The notes under the pieces are model-generated. The model worked only from the letters and a program-made list of their open reading frames with translations, made no database searches and was not told the DNA's origin. Shown piece after piece: positions 19,777 to 27,846 of a stretch of DNA of 64,000 bases; position 1 is the first letter of the stretch; the number at the start of each line of letters is the position of its first letter. The DNA is taken from assembly GCA_963741755.1 (NCBI GenBank), contig CAVUJG010000006.1:235111-299110 (forward strand). Direction: 5' to 3'. The position numbers and the translations under genes were made by a program. This stretch comes from Sva-07 sp963741755 (GTDB lineage Bacteria > Actinomycetota > Acidimicrobiia > Acidimicrobiales > Ilumatobacteraceae).

Positions 19777-20960
19777 GTCGGTCGTTTCGAGAGCAGGTCA
19801 CGGGCGATCCGCCGAGCCTCGGCATCGGCATCGATCACGTCGTCGACCGTGTGGGGGGTTGCACCATCATGCATCGCAAGTACCCCAACACAGACGTCAG
19901 GGATCTCATTCCATCGCAAGTTCCCTGCCAAGAATGCGTCAACCGCGACTTCGTTGGCGGCGCTGAGCCACGCGGGCGCGGTGCCGCCGCGCCGCCCGGC
20001 GTCGTAGGCGAGGTCGAGGCACCGGAATGTCGCCCGGTCAGGCGTCTCGAAGTCGAGGCGTGAGAGCGTCGTCCAGTCGATGCGCCCGAACGGACTCCCG
20101 ATGCGGTCCGGGTAGCCGAGCGCGTATCCGATCGGCAGGCGCATGTCGGGCAGGCTGAGCTGGGCAATCGTGGAGCCGTCGGTGAACTCGACCATCGAAT
20201 GCACCACCGACTGCGGATGCACGACGACGTCGATGTGGTCGTAGGGCGTGCCGTACAGCTCGTGGGCCTCGATCACTTCGAGGCCCTTGTTCATCAACGT
20301 GCTCGAGTCGACGGTGATCTTCGGGCCCATGCTCCACGTCGGGTGGGCCAGCGCCGCCTCGACGGTGACCTCGGCCAACTCCTCGGCGCTACGCCCCCGG
20401 AACGGGCCACCACTCGCCGTGAGCAACAGGCGCGCCACCTCACGTTCGGTGGCCACCGACGAACGCAGACACTGGTGCAGCGCACAGTGCTCGCTGTCGA
20501 CCGGAACGAGTTCCGCGCCCGGCACCGCTCGCAGGGGCTGCACGACGGGCCCTGCCGCGATCAGACTCTCCTTGTTCGCCAGCGCCAGTCGCTTGCCCGC
20601 GCGCAATGTCTCGATCGTCACGGCCAATCCGGCAAATCCGACCACACCGTTCACGACCACATCGGCCACGCCGACGACCTCGGCGAGATCGCCGACCACC
20701 TCGACGCCCGGCAGCGCCGCCGCGACCTCACGTCGGGCCGTGTCGTCTGCGACCGCCACGAGCCGCGGCTTCCATCGTCGGGCCTGTTCGATCGCGGCGG
20801 CAGCCGAACTGCCAACGGCCAGTGCAACGACCTCGTACGACCCGGGCACGCTCGCGTTCTCGGCGTCGATGACGTCGAGGGTCTGGGTGCCAATCGAGCC
20901 GGTCGACCCGGCGATCGCCACGCGGGTCCCGCTGCCGCAGCCAGACAGCGTGCGCGACAT
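19773..20960 (-). CDS. dxr: 1-deoxy-D-xylulose 5-phosphate reductoisomerase
   Basis: A 395-residue enzyme making MEP from DXP with NADPH. Motifs in order: GSTGSIGTQTLDVI (NADPH), LANKESLI, VDSEHCALHQCL (metal ligands), LTASGGPFRG, MGPKITVDSSTLMNKGLEVI and PDMRLPIGYALGYPDR. Normal length and complete. It lies between cdsA (7 bp away) and the site-2 protease (4-bp overlap). The first 12 residues before RVAIAG are variable and the start could be slightly later. Confidence 0.94.
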   Translation of the reverse strand: MSRTLSGCGSGTRVAIAGSTGSIGTQTLDVIDAENASVPGSYEVVALAVGSSAAAAIEQARRWKPRLVAVADDTARREVAAALPGVEVVGDLAEVVGVADVVVNGVVGFAGLAVTIETLRAGKRLALANKESLIAAGPVVQPLRAVPGAELVPVDSEHCALHQCLRSSVATEREVARLLLTASGGPFRGRSAEELAEVTVEAALAHPTWSMGPKITVDSSTLMNKGLEVIEAHELYGTPYDHIDVVVHPQSVVHSMVEFTDGSTIAQLSLPDMRLPIGYALGYPDRIGSPFGRIDWTTLSRLDFETPDRATFRCLDLAYDAGRRGGTAPAWLSAANEVAVDAFLAGNLRWNEIPDVCVGVLAMHDGATPHTVDDVIDADAEARRIARDLLSKRPT

Positions 20961-20967
20961 CAGGTAC

Positions 20968-22395
20968 TCAGAGCGCCGTCCACGGCTCGACCACCAGCAT
21001 CAGGTAGTACACCGCCGGCAGCACGAAGAGAAAGCCGTCGAAGCGATCGAGGACGCCGCCGTGCCCACGGATGATCGCACCGAAGTCCTTGACGTCGAGG
21101 TTGCGCTTGAACATGCTCTCGGCGAGATCGCCGAGCGGTGCCATCGCCGAGATCACGATGCCGAGCATCAAGAGATGGCTCGTGCTCGACCACGTGTCGC
21201 TGAGGTCCTGCATCCCGATGAGCAGCATCACGACGAGTGTGAGGATCGTGCCGCCGAGCAGCCCTTCGAGCGACTTGTTCGGGCTGATCCACGGCCGCAG
21301 CGGCGTGCGTCCGAAGGCCGAACCGACGAAGTAGGCGCCGACGTCGTTGGCGACGACGCCGATTGCGATCAACACGAGCGTGTCGGTCCCCCAGGGGGTG
21401 CCGCCGAAGAGGTTCGAGTACGAGAGGATCAGCGCCGCGTAGGAGCCGAGCACCCCGATCCAGACGACGCCGAGCATCGTGATCGCCATGTTCGGCATCG
21501 GACCCGCTTCGACCGAGTCGGCGGCGATGAAACTGATCGCCGCTGCGAAGAATCCGAAGGCCAGCACCATCGGGATCGCGGCCTCGCCCACCCAGTAGAC
21601 AGCGAGGGGGGCGGCGACGCATGCCAACACCCCAACAGCGATCACCGGGCGGTAGCCCTTGTCGGTCACCCGTGCGAAGTACTCGACCGCGGCGAGGCCG
21701 AGCGCGACGGTGACGAACACCAACGCGCCAGCCGGTCGCCACATGGCGAGCGCCAGGAAGACCGCAGCGAGCGCCAGCCCGGATGCAACAGCGACGGGCA
21801 GGTTGCGGCCATCGGCGCTCGGCGGGGTCGCACCCGCACTTGGCGGGCGCTGCGGGGCTGCACCGCGACGCTTCGGGTCGGGGCGGCGAGGCATCCCCGA
21901 TGGGTCGGTGCCGATCGTGATCCGCGCCGGCTCGCGACGAGGCGGTTCAGCCGATTCGGTGACGGGCACGGCTCCGGATGCACGGCCGGACGGTACGACC
22001 GGCGCATCGTCGACGGTGGGGTCGTCGTGCCACGACAGCTCACCGGTGGGATCCTTCGGCGCCTCGGCAGCGGCCTCGTCGGCCGCGGTCGCCGCACCGG
22101 CGAACGACGACCACACGTCGACGTCGTCGGTCGGATCGGGTGTGGCCTCGGCCGCCGCGATACGCGGCACCTCGCCGGTCGGCGGATCGGTCCAGTGCGG
22201 CATCGCACCAGAGTCGTCCGATCCGAAACTCAACGGTTCGGGCGCGGGCTCATCATCGAATCCGATGGCCGGCTGCTCGGTGGTCGCTCCGAACAAGGGG
22301 CCACCGAACTCGTCGTCGTCGAACGAATCCATGTCGCTCTCGAACGGCCCCGGCTTGCGCCGCGTGGCATTGTCGTCGTCTTTCCAGTCACTCAT
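20968..22395 (-). CDS. cdsA: Phosphatidate cytidylyltransferase with a long disordered N-terminus
   Basis: A 475-residue protein. The catalytic part is the last 280 residues, with about eight membrane helices and the CDP-transferase signature SPNKSLEGLLGG ... GDLAESMFKRNLDVKDFG, then GHGGVLDRFDG. It makes CDP-diacylglycerol for all phospholipids. Residues 1-195 are low-complexity, first acidic (DSFDDDEFGG, DDVDVWSS), then Pro/Arg-rich (RPDPKRRGAAPQRPPSAG); typical CdsA proteins lack or shorten this. It follows frr by about 48 bp and precedes dxr by 7 bp. Confidence 0.9.
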   Translation of the reverse strand: MSDWKDDDNATRRKPGPFESDMDSFDDDEFGGPLFGATTEQPAIGFDDEPAPEPLSFGSDDSGAMPHWTDPPTGEVPRIAAAEATPDPTDDVDVWSSFAGAATAADEAAAEAPKDPTGELSWHDDPTVDDAPVVPSGRASGAVPVTESAEPPRREPARITIGTDPSGMPRRPDPKRRGAAPQRPPSAGATPPSADGRNLPVAVASGLALAAVFLALAMWRPAGALVFVTVALGLAAVEYFARVTDKGYRPVIAVGVLACVAAPLAVYWVGEAAIPMVLAFGFFAAAISFIAADSVEAGPMPNMAITMLGVVWIGVLGSYAALILSYSNLFGGTPWGTDTLVLIAIGVVANDVGAYFVGSAFGRTPLRPWISPNKSLEGLLGGTILTLVVMLLIGMQDLSDTWSSTSHLLMLGIVISAMAPLGDLAESMFKRNLDVKDFGAIIRGHGGVLDRFDGFLFVLPAVYYLMLVVEPWTAL

Positions 22396-22443
22396 GACAG
22401 TGTCCTTCCCCCAGAGATTCGGCTCGAGCAGGTCCCGGGCCGC

Positions 22444-23001
22444 TCATACTTCGAGCAGTTCCTGTTCCTTGCGCCCCAACGCCGTGTCGATGTGTTCGAC
22501 ATGTTCGTGAGTCACCTTCTCGAGTTCCTTCTCGGCCCGTTCGAGCTCATCGGCGGAGATCTCGCCATCCTTCTCGGCGGCCTCCATGGCTTTGCGGGCG
22601 TCGCGACGGGCGCCGCGCACGGCGATGCGCCCATCCTCGGCCATGTGCTTGACAACCTTGACGTACTCGCGCCGGCGTTCTTCGGTGAGCTGCGGCAGCG
22701 AGATGCGAATCGAGATGCCGTCGTTGTTCGGAGACACACCGAGGTCGCTGTCGCGGATCGCCTTCTCGATCGATTCGAGCGTGCCACGATCGTGCGGTTT
22801 GATCAGCAACTGACGCGCCTCGGGCACCGAGATCGAGGCGAGCTGCTGGAGCGGAACCTGAGCGCCGTAGTACTCGACGGTGATGCGCTCGACGAGCGAT
22901 GGCGTCGCCCGTCCGGTGCGCACCGTGGAGAACTGCGACTGGGTGTGCTCCACCGCTTTGTCCATCTTCTCCATTGCTTCGAGCATGGCATCGTCGATCA
23001 C
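22444..23001 (-). CDS. frr: Ribosome recycling factor
   Basis: A 185-residue protein of normal length. GTG 23001 gives VIDDAMLEAMEKMDKAVEH; then FSTVRTGRATPSLVERITVEYYG, QLASISVPEARQLLIKP and ISLPQLTEERRREYVKVV are the family hallmarks. It splits post-termination ribosomes with EF-G. It lies about 50 bp downstream of pyrH, the usual order. The three-helix bundle is complete. Confidence 0.95.
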   Translation of the reverse strand: MIDDAMLEAMEKMDKAVEHTQSQFSTVRTGRATPSLVERITVEYYGAQVPLQQLASISVPEARQLLIKPHDRGTLESIEKAIRDSDLGVSPNNDGISIRISLPQLTEERRREYVKVVKHMAEDGRIAVRGARRDARKAMEAAEKDGEISADELERAEKELEKVTHEHVEHIDTALGRKEQELLEV

Positions 23002-23051
23002 GGCAGCCAGCGTACCCAGAGCGACCCCGTCGACCAGACCATCGGCACTGG

Positions 23052-23811
23052 TCAGACCTCGTGAACGAGGGTTCCCTCGTGGCCGCCCTGCACGATGCTG
23101 CGCAGCGATCCCGGCTTCGACATGTCGAACACCACGATCGGAATGCCGTTGTCGCGACAGAATGCAATCGCCGTGGCGTCCATCACCTTGAGGTTCTTGG
23201 TCATCACCTCGAGGTAGCCGACCTCGTCGTATTTCGTCGCCGTGGCATCGTGACGCGGGTCGGCCGAGTACACCCCGTCGACGCCGGAGTGGGTGCCCTT
23301 GATCACCACGTCGGCCTCGATCTCGGCCGCTCGCAGCGCGGCGGCGGTGTCGGTGGTGAAGAACGGGTTGCCGGTGCCGGCGGCGAAGATGACGACGCGC
23401 CCCTTCTCGAGGTGACGAACCGCGTCGGCGGCGGATGTACGCCTCGGCGATGCGCGGCATCTCGATTGCCGACTGCACACGGGTGTCCTGGCCGAGCCGT
23501 TCGAGCGCGTCCTGCAACGCCAAGGCGTTCATGACGGTCCCGAGCATGCCGATGTGGTCGGACTGCGTGGCATCCATGCCACTGAGCGAGCCGGTGCGAC
23601 CCCGCCAGAAGTTGCCGCCCCCGACAACGACCGCGACATCGACGCCGAGGTTCTGGCGCAGATCGACGATGTCACGGGCCGTCGCTTCGAGCGTGGCGCC
23701 GTCGAGGCCCTTGCCGGACTCACCGGCCAGTGCTTCGCCGGACGGTTTGAAGACGATCCGTTTCCAACTGGGCCGAGGCCCTCCTCGGGGATGGATCGGC
23801 TCGTCGCTCAT
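23052..23811 (-). CDS. pyrH: Uridylate kinase, with an apparent frameshift near 23437
   Basis: UMP kinase of the amino-acid-kinase fold, about 252 residues if corrected. The N-terminal half (RIVFKPSGEALAG, VAVVVGGGNFWRG, DHIGMLGTVMNALALQDAL, IEMPRIAEAYIR) and the C-terminal half (HLEKGRVVIFAAGTGNPFF, YDEVGYLEVMTKNLKVMD) are intact but in different frames, joined in a run of CCG repeats around 23430-23445. pyrH is normally essential and single copy, so a base-calling error in the CCG run is the likeliest explanation. Position between tsf and frr is standard. Allosterically regulated by GTP and UTP in homologues. Confidence 0.9.
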
Positions 23812-23860
23812 CGAGCCTCGACCGTACTAGAGGCGAGGTTGAGTCACCCAACGTCGGCAT

Positions 23861-23903
23861 CTCGTGAACAACTTCACCTCTCAGAGGTGAAGTTGTTCAC
23901 GAG
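23861..23903. terminator. Perfect 21-bp inverted repeat between tsf and pyrH
   Basis: CTCGTGAACAACTTCACCTCT is mirrored without a mismatch on the other side of a single central base. On the minus strand it lies 7 bp after the tsf stop and about 50 bp before the pyrH start. It can form a 19-20 bp hairpin. No U-tract follows, so it may be an attenuator or processing site rather than a classical terminator. Confidence 0.6.
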
Positions 23904-23910
23904 AACGGGA

Positions 23911-24699
23911 TCAGCCGATTTCGACTTGGGCGAAGCTGACGATCGTGGCGCCGCCGATGAACTGGCTCACCGACTGCTTGTCGTCCTTCGCGTAGGGCTG
24001 ATCGAGCAGCGCCACGTCCTTGAAGAAACCGTTGATGCGACCTTCGACGATCTTGGGCAACGCCGCTTCGGGCTTGCCCTCGTTGCGGCTGATCGTCTCG
24101 AGCGTTGCACGCTCGGCAGCGACGACGTCTTCAGGGATGTCGTCACGGCTCAGGTAGCTGGGCCGAGCAAACGCGATGTGCACCGCCACGTCGTGGGCGA
24201 GCTCCGGCGTGCCGCCGGCGACCTCGACGAGGACGCCGTTGACGCCGCGTCCACCCTGGATGTGCTGGTAGCTGCCGATCACGTTGCCGTCAGCGGCCTC
24301 GATGCGCTTGACCTCGCCGAGACCGATGTTCTCCTTGAGCGTGACCTTCAGCTCTTCGAGCTCGGTTGCCCGATCGCTGACCGCGTCGACGCCCTTGGCG
24401 ACGACGAGCGCGGCCAGAGCGTCGGCCTCGGCCTTGAACTGGTCGGAGCCGGCGACGAAGTCGGTCTCGCTCTTGAGTTCGACGATTGCGCCGACGTTGC
24501 CCTCGATGAGGAGGCTGACGACGCCCTGCGACGCGTCGCGATCCTCACGCTTGGCGCTCGCCGCGAGACCCTTCTCACGAAGCCAGGTCTTGGCGGCTTC
24601 GATGTCGCCGCCGTTCTCCTCGAGTGCCTTCTTGCAGTCCATCATCCCGGCGCCCGACGACTCGCGCAGGGCCTTGACGTCTTGTGCGGTGAATGACAT
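23911..24699 (-). CDS. tsf: Elongation factor Ts
   Basis: A 262-residue guanine-nucleotide exchange factor for EF-Tu. The N-terminal UBA-like domain is TAQDVKALRESSGAGMMDCK (conserved in all EF-Ts) with KKALEENGGDIEAAKTWLREKG; the core has ELKSETDFVAGSDQF, the TDFV motif that contacts EF-Tu. Complete and of usual length for actinobacteria. A GGAGAG stands upstream of ATG 24699, and the rpsB stop is only a few bases away, so the two are co-translated. Confidence 0.95.
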   Translation of the reverse strand: MSFTAQDVKALRESSGAGMMDCKKALEENGGDIEAAKTWLREKGLAASAKREDRDASQGVVSLLIEGNVGAIVELKSETDFVAGSDQFKAEADALAALVVAKGVDAVSDRATELEELKVTLKENIGLGEVKRIEAADGNVIGSYQHIQGGRGVNGVLVEVAGGTPELAHDVAVHIAFARPSYLSRDDIPEDVVAAERATLETISRNEGKPEAALPKIVEGRINGFFKDVALLDQPYAKDDKQSVSQFIGGATIVSFAQVEIG

Positions 24700-24702
24700 G
24701 GC

Positions 24703-25806
24703 TCAGCTCTCCGTGCTTGCTTCGGGGGTGGTCTCGGGTGTCTCGTCGGTGCTCTGACCGGGCTTGGCGGCGGTGTCTTCGGACGCGTCCGGGACCTTGG
24801 TCTCGGCGGTGTCGTCCTGAGCGTCGGCGCCGGCGGGGATCGGTGCTTCGACCTCGGCGGCGGGCGCCGGCTGCTCGGTGTTGGCGACCGGACCCGTGGT
24901 CTCCTCTGGCACCGAGGACGGCACGGGCTCGGACTTCGAGTCACCGGTGGCATCGGACTGATCGGACGCCGCAGGTGCGGACTTCGCCGCAGCGAGACGA
25001 GCGTCGCGGTCGGCCTGAGCCTGGGCGGCGGCGTCACGGGCGGCGGCCTGGGCGGCGGCGAACTCGGCCTCTTCCTCGGGGCTGCGTTCGGCGACGGGCG
25101 CCGGTGCCGGGTTGCGCTTGTTGGCGATGAATCGACCCTCTTCGACGGCGTCGGCGATCACGCGGGCGAACAGGCTGTTCGAGCGGATGGCGTCGTCGTT
25201 GCCGGGAATCGGGTACTGCACGACTTCGGGGTCGACGTTGGTGTCGACGACGGCGACCACGGGGATGCCGAGCTTGTTGGCCTCGGTGACCGCGATGTGC
25301 TCCTTCTTCGTGTCGAGCACGAAGATCGCGTCGGGCGCCTTCTTCATGCCGCGGAGACCACCGAGGTTGCGCTGCAACTTGGTGAGCTCGCGATCGAGCA
25401 GGAGGGCTTCCTTCTTGATCATGGCGTCGAACTCGCCGGAGGCCTGCATGCGCTCGTACTCGAGCATCTTGTTGACGCGCTTGCCGATCGTCTCGAAGTT
25501 CGTGAGCATGCCGCCGAGCCAACGCTCGTTGACGTACGGCATGCCGCACTTGTCGGCGTAGCTCTTGACGGGATCCTGGGCCTGCTTCTTGGTGCCCACG
25601 AAGAGGATCGTGCCGCCGCCGGCGACGAGGTCGCGGACGTAGCCGTACGCGGTCTCCACCCGACCGAGCGTCTGCTCGAGGTCGATGATGTAGATGCCGT
25701 TGCGCTCACCGAAGATGAAACGCTTCATCTTCGGGTTCCACCGACGGGTCTGGTGGCCGAAGTGAGCTCCGGCCTCGATCATTTGCCGCATGGTGATGAC
25801 AGCCAT
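24703..25806 (-). CDS. rpsB: 30S ribosomal protein S2 with a long acidic C-terminal tail
   Basis: A 367-residue S2; bacterial S2 is usually 230-300. The S2 domain covers residues 1-232 (MRQMIEAGAHFGHQTRRWNP, FVGTKKQAQDPV, ERWLGGMLTNFETI, VVAVVDTNVDPE). The remaining 135 residues are an Ala/Glu/Pro/Thr-rich extension, first a helical EEEAEFAAAQAAARDAAAQ segment and then disordered sequence. AAGGAG lies 8 bases before ATG 25806. In other bacteria S2 autoregulates the rpsB-tsf operon by its leader; the 129-bp leader here would be the place to look. Confidence 0.93.
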   Translation of the reverse strand: MAVITMRQMIEAGAHFGHQTRRWNPKMKRFIFGERNGIYIIDLEQTLGRVETAYGYVRDLVAGGGTILFVGTKKQAQDPVKSYADKCGMPYVNERWLGGMLTNFETIGKRVNKMLEYERMQASGEFDAMIKKEALLLDRELTKLQRNLGGLRGMKKAPDAIFVLDTKKEHIAVTEANKLGIPVVAVVDTNVDPEVVQYPIPGNDDAIRSNSLFARVIADAVEEGRFIANKRNPAPAPVAERSPEEEAEFAAAQAAARDAAAQAQADRDARLAAAKSAPAASDQSDATGDSKSEPVPSSVPEETTGPVANTEQPAPAAEVEAPIPAGADAQDDTAETKVPDASEDTAAKPGQSTDETPETTPEASTES

Positions 25807-25935
25807 GATGATTCTCCTTGTTGCGGTTGATCCCGCCGGTCGGCGCCCTCGACGAGAGCGACCGCAGTGGACCGATGGGACAGTGAGACGTCGCTGCGAA
25901 CAGCGGCCGATCCAGGTGAATCGACCCGAACGACG

Positions 25936-26448
25936 CTATCGGCCCGTTGCGGGCTCCGGACACCGCAACTCGAAGCGTTCGAACACCACGGGGAGGTCGT
26001 CGCCGTAGTCGCCCCAGGCCGCCGGATGAGCTCGGGCGAAGTAGCGCGAGTGCATTTCCAGCCAGTCGTCACGCGTACGGTCGCCTTCGCCCTCGTCCCA
26101 GGCGAATTGGTCGTCGACCGACACCAGCGAGCCGACCCGCACGTCGGTGGTCTCGATCACCACGCGCGGCTGGCCCCGACCGTCGCAGACGACGATGAGG
26201 TCGCCGACCTCGGGCAGGTCGTCGCCGTCGTCGGCGTACACGAGGCGGCAGCTCGCCGTGGCGCGTTTGGGCCCCTCGACGACGAGTGCGAGCAGTCGAT
26301 CGGCCATCTCCGCGGAGTCGCCGAACTGGAAGACGTCGGCCAACGTCGCCGCAAGGCCAGAGTGACGTTCGTCGATGTACTGCTCGAAGAAGCGGTCGGC
26401 GGCGGCTCGATCGATGGCGCCGAGCTCGTCAGAAGGGTGTTCCGACAT
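25936..26448 (-). CDS. ASCH-domain protein
   Basis: A 170-residue protein. The PUA-like ASCH domain is recognised by LLALVVEGPKRATASCRLVY, DLPEVGDLIVVCDGRGQPR and VVIETTDVRVGSLVSVDDQFAW, ending YFARAHP. ASCH proteins are thought to bind RNA; some act as nucleoside or amide hydrolases. It overlaps the end of the LytM-like gene by 20 bp and lies upstream of rpsB. Its final residues RCPEPATGR share a 20-bp DNA stretch with the end of the LytM-like gene. Confidence 0.78.
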   Translation of the reverse strand: MSEHPSDELGAIDRAAADRFFEQYIDERHSGLAATLADVFQFGDSAEMADRLLALVVEGPKRATASCRLVYADDGDDLPEVGDLIVVCDGRGQPRVVIETTDVRVGSLVSVDDQFAWDEGEGDRTRDDWLEMHSRYFARAHPAAWGDYGDDLPVVFERFELRCPEPATGR

Positions 26449-27016
26449 GGGCCACACCGTACTTGTCGGGGGACCCTGCGGGCTCCGGACACCGCAGTCG
26501 CGCGGGTGGCGCCGGTCGCGCTGGTGTCCCGTCGAGGGGGACCAGACGCGGGCGACTCCTGGCCACGCCGATGTAGGGCGCTGGGTCGGCGTAGTCGTCG
26601 CCGATGCGCAGGCCGAAGAACAACGAGCCGGACGCCGTGCCGACCACCTCGTTCGCGAGGACGACGTCGCCGAGTTCGACGCTGGCCGACGCCAGTCGGC
26701 CGTAGGTGTGGCGCCATCCGTTCGAGAGCTGCACCACCACGTACCGGACGTCCACGACGGTTCCGGCAAACACCACGCGTCCGCTGGCGGCTGCCCGCAC
26801 GGCCGTGTCGGCGCTGACTGCATACTCGAGACCGCGGTTGCCGGCGCACCACGGGCACGGCGGCTCGCGGAAGGGATCGCTGACCGAGGCGACGACAGGC
26901 GGAAACCAGCACGGCGTGGCGGCAGCGGTCGGTGTTGATGCTCCAGCGACCACCGTCGCCAGCGCGAGCGAGGCGGCGGCGAGTCGCTGGCGGGCAGGAC
27001 GAGATCGTGCGCTCAT
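26429..27016 (-). CDS. Secreted LytM (M23)-fold protein, probably without peptidase activity
   Basis: A 195-residue protein with a signal peptide (MSARSRPARQRLAAASLALA, cleavage after a TAAA segment). The LytM fold is clear: VRAAASGRVVFAGTVVDVRY, VVVQLSNGWRHTYGRLASA, ELGDVVLANEVVGTASG, YADPAPYIG. The zinc ligands are not: the HxxxD region reads NRGLE and the usual HLHFG reads SLFFG. It may therefore be a non-enzymatic cell-wall binder or an activator. M23 genes commonly neighbour rpsB in actinobacteria, which supports the assignment. Confidence 0.8.
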   Translation of the reverse strand: MSARSRPARQRLAAASLALATVVAGASTPTAAATPCWFPPVVASVSDPFREPPCPWCAGNRGLEYAVSADTAVRAAASGRVVFAGTVVDVRYVVVQLSNGWRHTYGRLASASVELGDVVLANEVVGTASGSLFFGLRIGDDYADPAPYIGVARSRPRLVPLDGTPARPAPPARLRCPEPAGSPDKYGVAHVGTPF

Positions 27017-27084
27017 GAGCCAACCTTCTCGACGTCTCGGCAGCGCCGAGGTCGACGTGGGACGCCCGTGTGCCGGCGCGAGGC

Positions 27085-27846
27085 TCAGCCGACGCCGGCG
27101 GCCGAGAGTCGCGACCGCAGGTGCAGCACGGACTTGGTGTGGATCTGGGACACGCGGCTCTCGGTGACTCCGAGGACCTGTCCGATCTCGGCGAGGGTCA
27201 GGCCCTCGTCGTAATACAGCGAGAGCACGAGCTTCTCGCGTTCGGGGAGCTTCTTGATCTCGGCGCGCATGATCTGGCCGAGTTCGTGATCCTCGACGAC
27301 GGCCGACGGCGAACCTGATCCCGGCCCGTCGAGGGCGGCGGGCTCGGCCCCGGCGGCGATTGCCCGGTCGAGCGGACCCACCGTGGTGCTCGCAATCGCT
27401 GCGAGCCAACGGGTCAGTTCGTCGGTGGAGATGTGCAGGTGTGCTGCCAGCTCCTCGTCGGTCGGTGCCCGACCCTCCTTGTGTTCGATCTCCGAGATCG
27501 CCTTCTCGACACTGCGGGCACGGCTGCGGATCGATCGCGGCACCCAGTCGAGCTTGCGCAGCCCGTCGTAGACCGCGCCGCGGATGCGCGGGACCGCAAA
27601 CGTCTCGAACTTGACGCCTCGTTCGGGGTCGAAACGCTCGATCGCGTCGATCAGGCCGAACACACCCGAGCTGACGAGATCTCCCGGGTCGACACTCGAC
27701 GGCAGGCCGGCGCCGACACGGCCGGCGACGAATTTCACCAGCGGTGAATAGTGGACGATCAAGTGGTCTCGCGCCGCGGCGTTGCGGCGGTTCAACCATC
27801 TGGTCCACTGCATCTGCAGGTCGGCGTCTTCGGGAACGATGCTCAT
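27085..27846 (-). CDS. whiG: FliA/WhiG-family sigma factor
   Basis: A 253-residue alternative sigma factor with regions 2 (LIVHYSPLVKFVAGRVGAGL, DLVSSGVFGLIDAIERFDP), 3 (FETFAVPRIRGAVYDGLRKL, DWVPRSIRSRAR) and 4 (LPEREKLVLSLYYDEGLTLA, then IGQVLGVTESRVSQIH). Full length. Sigma-28 factors direct motility genes in many bacteria and sporulation genes in Streptomyces, where whiG also lies upstream of rpsB. No flagellar or anti-sigma gene is nearby, so the regulon cannot be told. It overlaps the recombinase gene by 4 bp. Confidence 0.9.
   Translation of the reverse strand: MSIVPEDADLQMQWTRWLNRRNAAARDHLIVHYSPLVKFVAGRVGAGLPSSVDPGDLVSSGVFGLIDAIERFDPERGVKFETFAVPRIRGAVYDGLRKLDWVPRSIRSRARSVEKAISEIEHKEGRAPTDEELAAHLHISTDELTRWLAAIASTTVGPLDRAIAAGAEPAALDGPGSGSPSAVVEDHELGQIMRAEIKKLPEREKLVLSLYYDEGLTLAEIGQVLGVTESRVSQIHTKSVLHLRSRLSAAGVG

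Noticed and set aside
23400..23480. Programmed ribosomal frameshift in pyrH
   Set aside because: No slippery heptamer or downstream structure is evident, and pyrH is not known to use one; a base error in the CCG run is simpler.
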